64,000 nt of DNA from Chryseobacterium elymi (GTDB lineage: Bacteria; Bacteroidota; Bacteroidia; Flavobacteriales; Weeksellaceae): contig NZ_QNUH01000019.1 in NCBI RefSeq assembly GCF_003385495.1, positions 1 through 64,000 of the forward strand, in the 5' to 3' direction. The notes beneath the pieces are model-generated. The model searched no databases, was not told where the DNA came from, and worked only from the letters and a program-made list of their open reading frames with translations. Within the stretch, counting starts at the first letter, position 1; every line of letters starts with the position of its first letter. The position numbers and the translations under genes are program-made. Shown piece by piece: positions 43,857 through 53,265 of the stretch.

Positions 43857-43921
43857 AGCAATCTAATCCTATTCCATAAAATTAGAAGAGATTGCTTCGT
43901 CGCTGCACTCCTCGCAATGAC
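43836..43921. repeat. Inverted repeat overlapping the hydrolase stop codon
   Basis: Left arm 43836-43866 (GTCATTGCGAACCGTAGGTG then AAGCAATCTAAT) and right arm 43881-43921 are imperfect reverse complements with a several-base length difference; AAGCAATCT and GTCATTGCGA are shared exactly. The stop TGA at 43854-43856 lies in the left arm. Just beyond, GCTCAATCAGCAAAATCTGC (about 43941-43960) is a second repeat type. Confidence 0.75.
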
Positions 43922-43994
43922 AAATACAATAAAAGCATCTGCTCAATCAGCAAAATCTGCGAGAGCATAAAACATCAGGTCATAATGCTTCTAT

Positions 43995-45584
43995 TTAAGC
44001 CAAAACAATCTCCCTCTCCACCCCAATCTCTTCCAGAAACAGCTCATCATGTGAAATTACCAACAATGTTCCCTTATAATCTTTAATAGATGCTGTTAAG
44101 ATTTCTACGTTCCGGAGATCCAAATTATTCGTCGGTTCATCAAGGATAATCATATCAGGAGCTTTACTGCTTATAGAAAGCCCACAGAGAAGCAGTCTTA
44201 AGCGCTCTCCTCCACTCAGTACTCCACATTTCTTATCCCAGGTTTCTTTTCCAAATAAAAATCTGGCCAACAGAGTTTTCACTTCAGATTCCTGCATTGC
44301 TCCGTCATTAAACTGCTTCACAAAATCATACACACTTATTTCGTGCCCGATCAGGGAATATTCCTGATCAATGTAAATCATATTAAATTCTGATCTCGAA
44401 ATATCTCCAACAGTTGGTTGCAAACCTCCCAACAACAGTTTTATCAAAGTTGTTTTCCCCGACCCGTTTGAGCCTTTGATAGAAATTCTGTCACCACTCC
44501 TGATCTCAAGACTGAGATTTTCCTTCCAGAGATTTTCATGTCCATATTTGAAATTAATGTCTTCCACACCGATCAGAATTTTTCCGGAATGCAGATTGGA
44601 ATCATTGAAATTCACTTTCATCTGATCAGAATTTTTCAGTGAAGAACGAAGATCGCGAAGATCACCGGAAATACCGCTGATTTTCTCAGCATGAACACCT
44701 TTTAACTTGGAAGTATTTTTTTCAGCACTATTCCGTAAGGTATTCATCATAATTCTCGCTACGCCGGATTTTTCCTGCTTCTGTTTTCCTCTTGCATCCA
44801 GTTTCTGTTTGCGATCTATAGTTTCCCGTTCCTTTTCTTTTGCTTTTTTCAAGGCCCTTTCCTTAGCATGAATATCATTCTGGAGTGCTTCCTGCTCTAT
44901 TTCCTTCTGTTCAGCATAAAAGTCATAATTTCCACCATAGGTAGAAATTCCCTGATTACTTAATTCAAAAATGGTATCGACCAAATTCAGCAAAGTACGG
45001 TCATGACTCACAATCATAACAGTCGAATTTGTTTTTTCAATAAAATCATACAACAGATTTCGTCCTTCCAGATCGAGATGATTCGTAGGTTCATCCAGGA
45101 TAATAATGTCCGGCTGACTGATCTGAATACCAGCCAGAAAAACTTTTGTTTTTTGTCCTCCGCTTAAGCTTTTCAGCTTTTGACTTAATTCCAGTTCTTC
45201 AAGTTTCCAGTAACTCAGTGCATTCCGGCAGCGTTCCTCAATATCCCAGTCTTCATTTAAAATTTCAAAATATTCTTCATCTACTTCGCCACTTGTGATC
45301 TTTTGAAGAGCATTCAGTTTTTTGTCAATTTTAAGACATTCTGCAACAGACAGATGATCAAAATTACCAAACATCTGTGGAACACAGTATACATCGCCCT
45401 TCACCGTTACACTTCCTTCTAAAGGCTGAATTTCCCGGGCAATGATCTTCAGAAGCATAGACTTTCCAATACCGTTGCTTCCAGCCAATGCCGATATGGT
45501 GTTAGGTTGTATGGTTAAATTGATTGAATTAAAAAGGAGATCTCCTCCCGGAAACCCGTAAGATATATTTTGCAGTAAAATCAT
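43995..45584 (-). CDS. ABC-F-type ATP-binding protein
   Basis: A 529-residue soluble protein with two ABC domains and no membrane segment. Domain 1 has Walker A GSNGIGKS (35-42), signature LSGGQKTKVFLAG and Walker B IIILDEPTNHLDL. Domain 2 has GSNGSGKTTLIK, LSGGERLRLLLCG and MIILDEPTNNLDL. A charged linker (KERALKKAKEKERETIDRK) joins them. ABC-F proteins act on the ribosome as translation factors or give antibiotic protection; which applies here cannot be told. A leader of about 100 nt precedes the gene and may control it. Confidence 0.9.
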   Translation of the reverse strand: MILLQNISYGFPGGDLLFNSINLTIQPNTISALAGSNGIGKSMLLKIIAREIQPLEGSVTVKGDVYCVPQMFGNFDHLSVAECLKIDKKLNALQKITSGEVDEEYFEILNEDWDIEERCRNALSYWKLEELELSQKLKSLSGGQKTKVFLAGIQISQPDIIILDEPTNHLDLEGRNLLYDFIEKTNSTVMIVSHDRTLLNLVDTIFELSNQGISTYGGNYDFYAEQKEIEQEALQNDIHAKERALKKAKEKERETIDRKQKLDARGKQKQEKSGVARIMMNTLRNSAEKNTSKLKGVHAEKISGISGDLRDLRSSLKNSDQMKVNFNDSNLHSGKILIGVEDINFKYGHENLWKENLSLEIRSGDRISIKGSNGSGKTTLIKLLLGGLQPTVGDISRSEFNMIYIDQEYSLIGHEISVYDFVKQFNDGAMQESEVKTLLARFLFGKETWDKKCGVLSGGERLRLLLCGLSISSKAPDMIILDEPTNNLDLRNVEILTASIKDYKGTLLVISHDELFLEEIGVEREIVLA

Positions 45585-45594
45585 TATTCCTTTC

Positions 45595-45612
45595 TTAATA
45601 ATAGTTAAACAT
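45595..45612 (-). promoter_or_regulatory. Short leader reading frame before the ABC-F gene
   Basis: On the minus strand the leader contains ATG TTT AAC TAT TAT TAA, encoding MFNYY. It ends 10 nt before the ABC-F start, and AGAAAGG lies between. A hairpin CAGTAGC/GCTGCTG (with one G-U pair) lies just upstream. Several ABC-F resistance genes are controlled by leader peptides or attenuators, so this is a candidate; five codons can also occur by chance. Confidence 0.3.
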
Positions 45613-45689
45613 CAGCAGCACTTTGGCTACTGTTTGGTAAAATCGGAAAGAAATTGAATCCTACATGCTATGATTGGGTTTTGGAAATA

Positions 45690-45697
45690 CAAAGATA
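45690..45697 (-). promoter_or_regulatory. TATCTTTG promoter element of the ABC-F gene
   Basis: Exact TAnnTTTG on the minus strand, 105 nt before the ATG, implying an untranslated leader of about 100 nt. The gap 45585-45999 otherwise holds only A/T-rich sequence and no supported gene. Confidence 0.5.
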
Positions 45698-45972
45698 GCA
45701 AATTATTAATTATTCATTTTTTTTAGTTAAAAAACACAAAATCTTCATATAAAAAACAAAGGTAAAAGCACAAAAAAAGCAATATTTTTATAATGATTAA
45801 ATTCATTGGATCGGAATTTCTTTTACGTAATGGACTTGTAAAAACGAAGATTTTTCCGGATAGATTATGATAATTGAAGTTGTAAAAGGTGAATTATTTC
45901 AAGATATTCGTTTTAAATGATATGTTTATTAAATCCGGAATAAAAGTAGAAAAGATTTTAATCAAAAATCCG

Positions 45973-45980
45973 TAACTTTG
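45973..45980 (+). promoter_or_regulatory. TAACTTTG promoter element of hpt
   Basis: Exact TAnnTTTG followed by C, 19 nt before the hpt ATG. Confidence 0.55.
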
Positions 45981-45999
45981 CCGACTACTAAAATTTTTT

Positions 46000-46554
46000 A
46001 TGGAAAGCATTAAAGTTCACGACAAAACTTTCGTTCCTTATCTGGAGGACGCCGAAATTCAGGAAATTGTAAAAGAAACAGCGTTAAGGATTTATGAAGA
46101 TTACAAAGACGAGGTTCCTGTTTTCATCGGGGTTCTGAATGGGGTGATCATGTTCTTCTCAGATCTTTTAAAATACTATCCGGGCGAATGCGAAATTGCT
46201 TTCATCCAAATGAGTTCGTATTCAGGAACGGAATCTACGGGGATTGTTTACCAGAAGATGGAGCTTACTAAAGACGTGAAGGACCGTCACATTATTCTTG
46301 TAGAAGATATTGTAGATACTGGAAACACAGTTGAAAGTCTGTTCAAATATTTTACGGAAACACAGCGTCCGAAATCTGTAAAGCTGGCTTCATTCTTATT
46401 AAAGCCTGATGTTTACAAAAAAGATTTCAAGCTGGATTATATCGGAAAAGAGATTCCAAATAAATTCGTCCTTGGTTATGGTCTTGATTATGATGAGTTA
46501 GGAAGAAACCTTTCGAATCTGTATCAACTGGAAGAGGGACAGATCAACCATTAA
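46000..46554 (+). CDS. hpt: Hypoxanthine phosphoribosyltransferase
   Basis: Purine salvage enzyme converting hypoxanthine (and guanine) to nucleotides with PRPP. The 184 residues include FIGVLNGVIMFFSDLLKYYP, the flexible-loop region IAFIQMSSYSGTESTG, the PRPP-binding VEDIVDTGNTVESL and the base-binding end FVLGYGLDYDELGRNL. It is the first gene of a series hpt-adk-obgE on the same strand, but the gap to adk contains an inverted repeat, so co-transcription is uncertain. Confidence 0.95.
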   Translation: MESIKVHDKTFVPYLEDAEIQEIVKETALRIYEDYKDEVPVFIGVLNGVIMFFSDLLKYYPGECEIAFIQMSSYSGTESTGIVYQKMELTKDVKDRHIILVEDIVDTGNTVESLFKYFTETQRPKSVKLASFLLKPDVYKKDFKLDYIGKEIPNKFVLGYGLDYDELGRNLSNLYQLEEGQINH

Positions 46555-46565
46555 TTATTGCTACT

Positions 46566-46649
46566 AGCTTTTGGCTATTAGCCATTAGCTTTAAATATTA
46601 AAATCGAAATAAAGTAAATATTAACTAAAAAAGCTAAAGGCTGAAAGCT
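46566..46649. repeat. Intergenic inverted repeat hpt/adk
   Basis: AGCTTTTGGCTATTAGCC and ATTAGCTTT (46566-46592) mirror AAAGCTAAAGGCTGAAAGCT (46630-46649) imperfectly. Repeated AGCTAA/TTAGCT words make it self-complementary in more than one register. It fills most of the gap between hpt and adk. Confidence 0.6.
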
Positions 46650-46680
46650 TAGTGCCGGAAGCTGCAAGCGAATCAACATT

Positions 46681-47259
46681 ATGATAAACATTGTTCTGTT
46701 CGGCCCTCCAGGAAGTGGAAAAGGAACACAAGCTCAAAACCTGATCGAAAAATTCAATTTAAAACAGATTTCAACAGGCGACCTTTTCAGATATAACATG
46801 AAAAATGATACTGAGCTTGGAAAACTGGCTAAGTCTTATATTGATAAGGGAGAACTGGTTCCGGATCAGGTAACAACGGATATGCTGATCGATGAGCTCA
46901 GAAAACCTACTGATACCAACGGATTTATCTTTGACGGCTATCCAAGAACAACTGCCCAGACGGAAGCTTTGGAAAAAATTGTAGCACAGGAACTGAACGA
47001 TAAAATTGATATCTGTCTTTCGTTAGTGGTAGAGGACAAAATTTTAGTGGAAAGACTTCTGAAAAGAGGGGAAACCAGCGGAAGATCTGACGACAGCAAT
47101 GTGGAAATCATTGAAAACAGGATTAAAGAATATTATACTAAAACAGCAGAAGTTGCCGAACTTTACAAGCAACAGGGAAAATATGTTGAAGTAAACGGCG
47201 TAGGAGAAATTGACGAGATTTCCCAAAAGCTTTTCGCTGAAGTCGAAAAAATTAAATAA
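46681..47259 (+). CDS. adk: Adenylate kinase
   Basis: Interconverts ATP + AMP with two ADP. The 192 residues carry the P-loop GPPGSGKGT (8-16), the AMP-binding ISTGDLFRYNMKND and FDGYPRTTAQTEAL, and the Arg-containing VERLLKRGETSGRSDD. The LID is the short, zinc-free form, giving a length below the 214 of E. coli. It lies 67 nt upstream of obgE. Confidence 0.96.
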   Translation: MINIVLFGPPGSGKGTQAQNLIEKFNLKQISTGDLFRYNMKNDTELGKLAKSYIDKGELVPDQVTTDMLIDELRKPTDTNGFIFDGYPRTTAQTEALEKIVAQELNDKIDICLSLVVEDKILVERLLKRGETSGRSDDSNVEIIENRIKEYYTKTAEVAELYKQQGKYVEVNGVGEIDEISQKLFAEVEKIK

Positions 47260-47260
47260 T

Positions 47261-47313
47261 CGGGATAGGGTGTACGGGATTGGAAAAATTCGGATCCCGT
47301 AAGCCACAACCCG
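47261..47313. repeat. Intergenic inverted repeat adk/obgE
   Basis: CGGGATAGGGTGTACGGGAT (47261-47280) mirrors ATCCCGTAAGCCACAACCCG (47294-47313) imperfectly; the inner ACGGGAT/ATCCCGT and outer CGGG/CCCG pairs are exact. It fills the gap between two housekeeping genes on the same strand. Confidence 0.6.
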
Positions 47314-47326
47314 CAACACAAACTAT

Positions 47327-48310
47327 ATGTCTAACTTTGTAGATTACGTAAAGATCCATTGTAAAAGCGGACACGGAGGTGCTGGTTCTGCCCACCTTCG
47401 CCGTGAAAAATATATTCCTAAAGGTGGTCCGGATGGAGGCGACGGAGGCCGTGGCGGACACGTCATCATGAGAGGAAATGCTCAGGAATGGACTTTACTT
47501 CCACTTCGATACACCCGTCACATAAAAGCTGACCGTGGTGAAAACGGAGCGAAAAATCAGCTGACCGGTGCTGACGGTGATGATATTTATATTGATGTTC
47601 CGATTGGGACTATCGCTAAAAATGAAGAGGGAGAAATTATCGGCGAAATTCTTGAAGATAAGCAGGAAATTATCTTGATGCAGGGAGGAAAAGGGGGAAA
47701 AGGAAACGAACATTTCAAATCTTCCACCAACCAGACTCCAAGATATGCACAGCCAGGAATGGATGGTGAGGAAGGCTTTGTAGTTTTCGAGCTTAAAATT
47801 TTGGCAGATGTAGGTTTAGTCGGTTTTCCAAATGCCGGAAAGTCTACCCTTCTTGCATCCGTATCTGCTGCAAAACCTAAGATCGCAAATTATGCATTTA
47901 CAACTTTAACACCCAATCTTGGTATTGTGGACTACAGAAATTACAAATCATTTGTAATGGCTGATATTCCAGGTATTATTGAAGGTGCTGCTGAAGGAAA
48001 AGGTTTGGGACACAGATTCTTAAGACATATTGAAAGAAACTCCATCTTGTTATTCTTAATTCCGGCAGATTCTGAAAGCCATTTCCAGGAGTTTAAAATT
48101 CTGGAAAACGAATTAAAGGAATACAATCCTGAGCTTTTGGATAAAGATTTTATCATTTCTATTTCAAAATCCGACCTTCTGGATGATGAGCTTAAAAAAG
48201 AAATTTCTGCTGAATTCCCTGAAAACAGGAAGCCGTTATTTTTCTCCGGTGTTACGGGAGAAGGCCTTTTAGAACTGAAAGACGCTGTCTGGAAAAAACT
48301 TCACGGATAA
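47327..48310 (+). CDS. obgE: Obg-family GTPase
   Basis: Essential ribosome-assembly and stress-linked GTPase of 327 residues. The glycine-rich Obg domain covers about 1-158 (GHGGAGSAHLRREKYIPKGG then PDGGDGGRGGHV). The G domain has G1 GFPNAGKST (166-174), switch TTLTPNLG, G3 DIPGI and G4 SKSDLLD. No C-terminal OCT domain is present, as in other Bacteroidota. A secreted-protein gene begins 3 nt after the stop. Confidence 0.95.
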   Translation: MSNFVDYVKIHCKSGHGGAGSAHLRREKYIPKGGPDGGDGGRGGHVIMRGNAQEWTLLPLRYTRHIKADRGENGAKNQLTGADGDDIYIDVPIGTIAKNEEGEIIGEILEDKQEIILMQGGKGGKGNEHFKSSTNQTPRYAQPGMDGEEGFVVFELKILADVGLVGFPNAGKSTLLASVSAAKPKIANYAFTTLTPNLGIVDYRNYKSFVMADIPGIIEGAAEGKGLGHRFLRHIERNSILLFLIPADSESHFQEFKILENELKEYNPELLDKDFIISISKSDLLDDELKKEISAEFPENRKPLFFSGVTGEGLLELKDAVWKKLHG

Positions 48311-48313
48311 AAG

Positions 48314-49105
48314 ATGATACACTCATTGAAAAAAATAACAGCACCCGCTGTTATTTTTGTTTCATTTCTGCTGCCTGCCCTGGCTTATGCCCAGGACAGC
48401 TTTTCATTCATGCAAACATCCAAACAGGATGAGCCGGCACCATTAAATCATAAGGCGTTTTTTAAGTATGAATTCAACAAAAGGTTAAAATATAAACTTA
48501 CTCATAATAAAGTAGCAGGTAATGGTAGAAATAATGAGGTGAGTGATATTATTGAATATTACACAAATGAAACGGATCTTTCTGTCCTGTATTTTAACAA
48601 CAGCAGAAATGGGATTATTTATAATTTAAGTAAAGATACCAATCCGGTCCTTCCTGTTTCGATCAAGGATGAGAGTAAAGAGATCAAACCCGGAAATTTT
48701 GATTATTTTACTGGTGACATTCCTTTGGAGTCGGAAATTGCTGAGATCAAGAAAAGAAGAAAAGCTAAAACCGACCGGATATTAGAATTGGTTGAAAAGA
48801 AAGCAGAAAATAACCTGACTCATTATAAGTATAATCTTATCCGTAATAATAAAACAAAAACGAATCTGGGAATCATTGAGCTGGATGTGACCACCAGTGA
48901 TCAGAATTTCAACAACAATATTCTTTATGACATGGAACCTTTATTCTTCAAAAATAAGATCATTTTTGACAAAGGGGAAATAAAAAGCTACTCTTATTAT
49001 AACACTGCTAAGAAGAGAACAAAATACTATGAATCAATGAATAATGATTCTGTACTGCTAAGATTATCATTCACCAAAGGATGTTGTGTTTCATCTCTGG
49101 AATAG
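48314..49105 (+). CDS. Secreted hypothetical protein downstream of obgE
   Basis: A 263-residue protein with a signal peptide (about 1-26, PALAYAQ). The mature part is rich in Lys, Asn and beta-strand patterns, with no domain I recognise. Two Cys occur in the C-terminal segment (LRLSFTKGCCVSSLE). It starts 3 nt after obgE, so it is probably transcribed with it although a functional link is not evident. Function unknown. Confidence 0.7.
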   Translation: MIHSLKKITAPAVIFVSFLLPALAYAQDSFSFMQTSKQDEPAPLNHKAFFKYEFNKRLKYKLTHNKVAGNGRNNEVSDIIEYYTNETDLSVLYFNNSRNGIIYNLSKDTNPVLPVSIKDESKEIKPGNFDYFTGDIPLESEIAEIKKRRKAKTDRILELVEKKAENNLTHYKYNLIRNNKTKTNLGIIELDVTTSDQNFNNNILYDMEPLFFKNKIIFDKGEIKSYSYYNTAKKRTKYYESMNNDSVLLRLSFTKGCCVSSLE

Positions 49106-49170
49106 CTTCTATACTGAGACCGTTCTGCATTTGGAATAATTATTGAAACAAACCAGGGAAACCATCCGCT

Positions 49171-49659
49171 ATGAAATATATACTAAGTTTTTGTGCATTT
49201 ATATTTTTATTTTCCTGCACGACCCAGAAAGCCAATTCAAAATATGCTAAAATTGAATATGAAGCAGGAGCATGTTTCGGATCCTGCCCTATCTTCACGA
49301 TGACCATCAATCCGGACAGGACGGCCATGCTGGAAGCTGAGCATTTTAATTTTTCCAAAGATTTTTCTAAAGGTGAATTTTCAAAACCACGCGAAGGAAC
49401 TTTTCAAGGAGTGATCAAAGAAGCAGATTATAATAAATTGATTAGTCTACTGAATGATCTTGATGTAAAAAACCTGAAAGACAAATACGGAACAAAAAAT
49501 ATTACGGATCTTTCAACATCATATCTGAGAATTAATTTTACGGACGGAACTTCCAAAAACGTAGAAGACTACGGCAAAAGAGGAAGTGAAAAACTAAGAG
49601 AAGTTTATATGTTTATTGAAGAGCTGAGACACAATCAGCAATGGACAAAAGTAAAATAA
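49171..49659 (+). CDS. DUF6438 domain-containing lipoprotein
   Basis: A 162-residue lipoprotein with lipobox LFSC (C16). The core EYEAGACFGSCPIFTMTI with paired cysteines followed by NPDRTAMLEAEHFNF is the DUF6438 signature. The domain ends with strand-rich sequence and a helix (KLREVYMFIEELRHN). Members are widespread in Bacteroidota with no known function; the Cys pair suggests redox or disulphide chemistry in the envelope. The gene lies 65 nt after the preceding secreted-protein gene. Confidence 0.82.
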   Translation: MKYILSFCAFIFLFSCTTQKANSKYAKIEYEAGACFGSCPIFTMTINPDRTAMLEAEHFNFSKDFSKGEFSKPREGTFQGVIKEADYNKLISLLNDLDVKNLKDKYGTKNITDLSTSYLRINFTDGTSKNVEDYGKRGSEKLREVYMFIEELRHNQQWTKVK

Positions 49660-49680
49660 TCCGTTTAAAAATATTTAGAC

Positions 49681-49688
49681 TACCTTTG
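49681..49688 (+). promoter_or_regulatory. TACCTTTG promoter element of the rhlE-type gene
   Basis: Exact TAnnTTTG followed by C, 58 nt before the TTG start. It implies an untranslated leader of about 50 nt. Confidence 0.5.
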
Positions 49689-49697
49689 CATCGTATC

Positions 49698-49726
49698 ATT
49701 CCTTCACATTGAGGGAATTTTATTTT
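49698..49726 (+). promoter_or_regulatory. Leader hairpin of the rhlE-type helicase gene
   Basis: ATTCCTTCA (49698-49706) pairs with TGAGGGAAT (49710-49718), one G-U, with a 3-nt loop, followed by TTTATTTT. It lies inside the leader between promoter and start codon and has the shape of an attenuator, or a remnant terminator of the gene upstream. Confidence 0.45.
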
Positions 49727-49746
49727 AAATTAAAAAAACAGTTCAT

Positions 49747-51042
<1,296 letters not shown>

Positions 51043-51047
51043 TACGA

Positions 51048-51075
51048 AAGCCCTTTCCAACGAAAGGGCTTTTTT
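51048..51075 (+). terminator. rhlE-type gene terminator
   Basis: AAGCCCTTT (51048-51056) pairs with AAAGGGCTT (51063-51071), followed by a T run, right after the stop. Confidence 0.9.
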
Positions 51076-51196
51076 ATTTAGAATTTTCAGATTTAAAAAC
51101 GGTTGTTCTACTCTCGATTCTAATATTTTCAAATATAAAGGAGCTTGGGTATTAAAGAAATTTAGATTATAGGACTGGAATTACTAATCTGATTCT

Positions 51197-51234
51197 TTAC
51201 CCTTGTCAAGGTTTAAAAACCTTGACAAGGGTAA
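51197..51234. repeat. Perfect 18-bp palindromic repeat
   Basis: Arms TTACCCTTGTCAAGGTTT (51197-51214) and AAACCTTGACAAGGGTAA (51217-51234) are exact complements with a 2-bp centre. It lies between two convergent genes and lacks flanking T-tracts, so it is not a standard terminator. The motif looks like a mobile or interspersed palindrome. Confidence 0.8.
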
Positions 51235-51323
51235 CCGAGACTGTTTGGGTAAGGGTGATATAAGAATTTATCTTCGGCAAAATAAGCAGAGCTATTCATC
51301 TTTAAACTCAATGATCCGAATAC

Positions 51324-52487
51324 TTATACTTTCTCGTCTATTTTTATTTCTTTCTGAACTGAAAAGCAGTAAGCAATAATACTGAAAGGCAGGCAGGCCG
51401 CAAGATAAGTGGTTGAGAAAAGGTTATGCTGGAAATCCAGTCCGAAAAGCAAATATTTTTCCAGTACAAAGCTGAGCATCACCAGAAAAACAATATATGC
51501 CGAAAAATAGAATACATCATTTATTGTTCTTACATAAAACGACATAAACAGAGCTGCTCCAAGAAAACACAGCATGACAAATGTATTGCTCTGTCCCTGA
51601 AGAGTCAGTGGATTATGCTGTATAATGTAATCAAGATTTTTAGCAGAAAAAAAAACACTCAATAATAGTATAGCTACAGTCAGCACAAATGCTGCAGCTG
51701 TTTTTATTTTATGGTTTATACCTGTTACCAAAAAAGGCTTCAGGAAAAAAATAATCAGTGGAATGACTGCCACACTTCTTGTCAGAAACAAAACACCAAG
51801 GCACACACCCAACAGCACCGGTTTTTGAAAATAATTTCCTTTAAACTTACTGTGCCAGAAAAGGATAAATGCGGCTACGAAAATAAAAGAGGAAATAAAA
51901 TCACTCTTGCAGACCGCTTCGTAAATGTAAGACAGGGATATTCCAAGCATCAGTATAGCTGTGAACCTGATCAGATTGTTTTTAAATTCCAGAAGAACAG
52001 CATAGGAAAACAGCAAAAAAGCAGCTACCTGAAGATAGCCCACATTTCCCAGAAGATAAGCAGGTAAAGCCAGCAAAAGCTGCCCGGGAAGGTATGAGGA
52101 TAAATTCCCCATAAAATTCCGTGTACTATAAATATATTTTCCGTGAATCCAATAATCTAAAGAAAAATCCAGTGTCTGCTAACGGTCTATATTCATTTGG
52201 TAAGGATCTTTTAAGATGTGGCATAAACCAATATACCCTACTCCTAAAATCACCGTCAAAAGATAGACGAGCTTTACATTAATCTTTTTTGTCAACAATT
52301 CATTCTTTCTCAGATAAAATAAGAAAATATGTACGGCAGTAAAGATGACAATCGGGATACTAATAGGTACAAATGACAGTCGGATACCGTACTTGGTCAG
52401 GAATAAAAAATTAATCACAAAATAAACTGCAAACAATATTAAACTGTTTAGCTTACTGTTTTGTGTATAAGTTAAAATTTTATTCAT
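51324..52487 (-). pseudogene. Polytopic membrane protein gene interrupted by an in-frame amber codon
   Basis: Two pieces (52179-52487 and 51324-52112) are in the same frame. Reading through the TAG at 52181-52179 gives MNIDR-stop-QTLDFSLDYW then IHGKYIYSTRNFMGNLSSYL, a continuous loop joining the pieces; TAG is one base from TGG, and Trp would fit the DR-W-x3-DF pattern of flavobacterial membrane glycosyltransferase-like proteins. The full gene would be 387 codons with about ten hydrophobic helices, resembling a GT-C type membrane protein, but the family is not certain. It lies 9 nt after tatD in the GSCFA-DUF4269-tatD operon. A sequencing error is the main alternative. Confidence 0.75.
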
Positions 52488-52496
52488 CTGAATAAA

Positions 52497-53261
52497 TTAA
52501 ATCCTAAAAATTCTCTTAGCATTTTCAGTAGTCATTTCATCAATCTCAGAAAAATCCTTCCCATAGATATTCACCAGCTTTCCGGCTACGAGGTCCAGGT
52601 AAGAACTTTCATTTCTCTTCCCTCTGTGCGGAACCGGAGCAAGATAAGGTGAATCTGTTTCCAGAACGATCTTGTTCAGAGGAATTTCATTCAGAAACTG
52701 GTCGATCTTTCCATTTTTAAAGGTCACAACTCCGCCTATTCCCAATATAAAATTCAGATCAATGGCATGTTTCGCCTGTTCGAGATCTCCCGAAAAGCAG
52801 TGGAAAATCCCACGAAGCTTCGGATGCTTTTTTCTTTCCAGGACCTCGAATGTTTCATCGAAACTTTCTCTTGTATGGATCACAATAGGAAGATCCTTTT
52901 CTATAGCCCAGTCGATTTGCTGTTCAAAAGCTTTAATCTGGATATCCAGCGTAGTTTTATCCCAGTAAAGGTCGATCCCGATCTCTCCTATTGCCGGAAA
53001 ATCTTTCTCTTCCAGATAATTTTTAACGACATCAAGCTCTTTTTCCCAGGATTCAGGCTTTACATAGCACGGATGAAGCCCCATCATGGCAATAACCTGT
53101 CCGGGATATTCAGTTTCCAGCCGAAGCATCTTTTCATGAGATTCCGAGTCAATGGCAGGAAGATAAAATTTTGTGATTCCTTTATCTAGAGCTCTCTGTA
53201 TAGCCTCTTTTCTGTCTTCATCAAATTCTTCAGCGTATAAATGGGTATGTGTATCAATCAT
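52497..53261 (-). CDS. tatD: TatD-family metal-dependent deoxyribonuclease
   Basis: A TIM-barrel hydrolase of 254 residues. Metal ligands are visible: H5 and H7 in IDTHTHLY, the Glu of GEIGIDLYWD, the His of VIHTRESFDE, HCFSG and ETDSPYLAPVPHRGK. TatD proteins are magnesium-dependent nucleases involved in DNA repair. The gene lies 4 nt after the DUF4269 gene and 9 nt before the interrupted membrane-protein gene, so it is inside an operon. Confidence 0.9.
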   Translation of the reverse strand: MIDTHTHLYAEEFDEDRKEAIQRALDKGITKFYLPAIDSESHEKMLRLETEYPGQVIAMMGLHPCYVKPESWEKELDVVKNYLEEKDFPAIGEIGIDLYWDKTTLDIQIKAFEQQIDWAIEKDLPIVIHTRESFDETFEVLERKKHPKLRGIFHCFSGDLEQAKHAIDLNFILGIGGVVTFKNGKIDQFLNEIPLNKIVLETDSPYLAPVPHRGKRNESSYLDLVAGKLVNIYGKDFSEIDEMTTENAKRIFRI

Positions 53262-53265
53262 TGTC

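Noticed and set aside
45867..45920. A 17-codon frame reading MIIEVVKGELFQDIRFK that recalls a macro-domain start (xVKGxIF).
   Set aside because: Too short, no downstream continuation in any frame, and the similarity is only a few residues.
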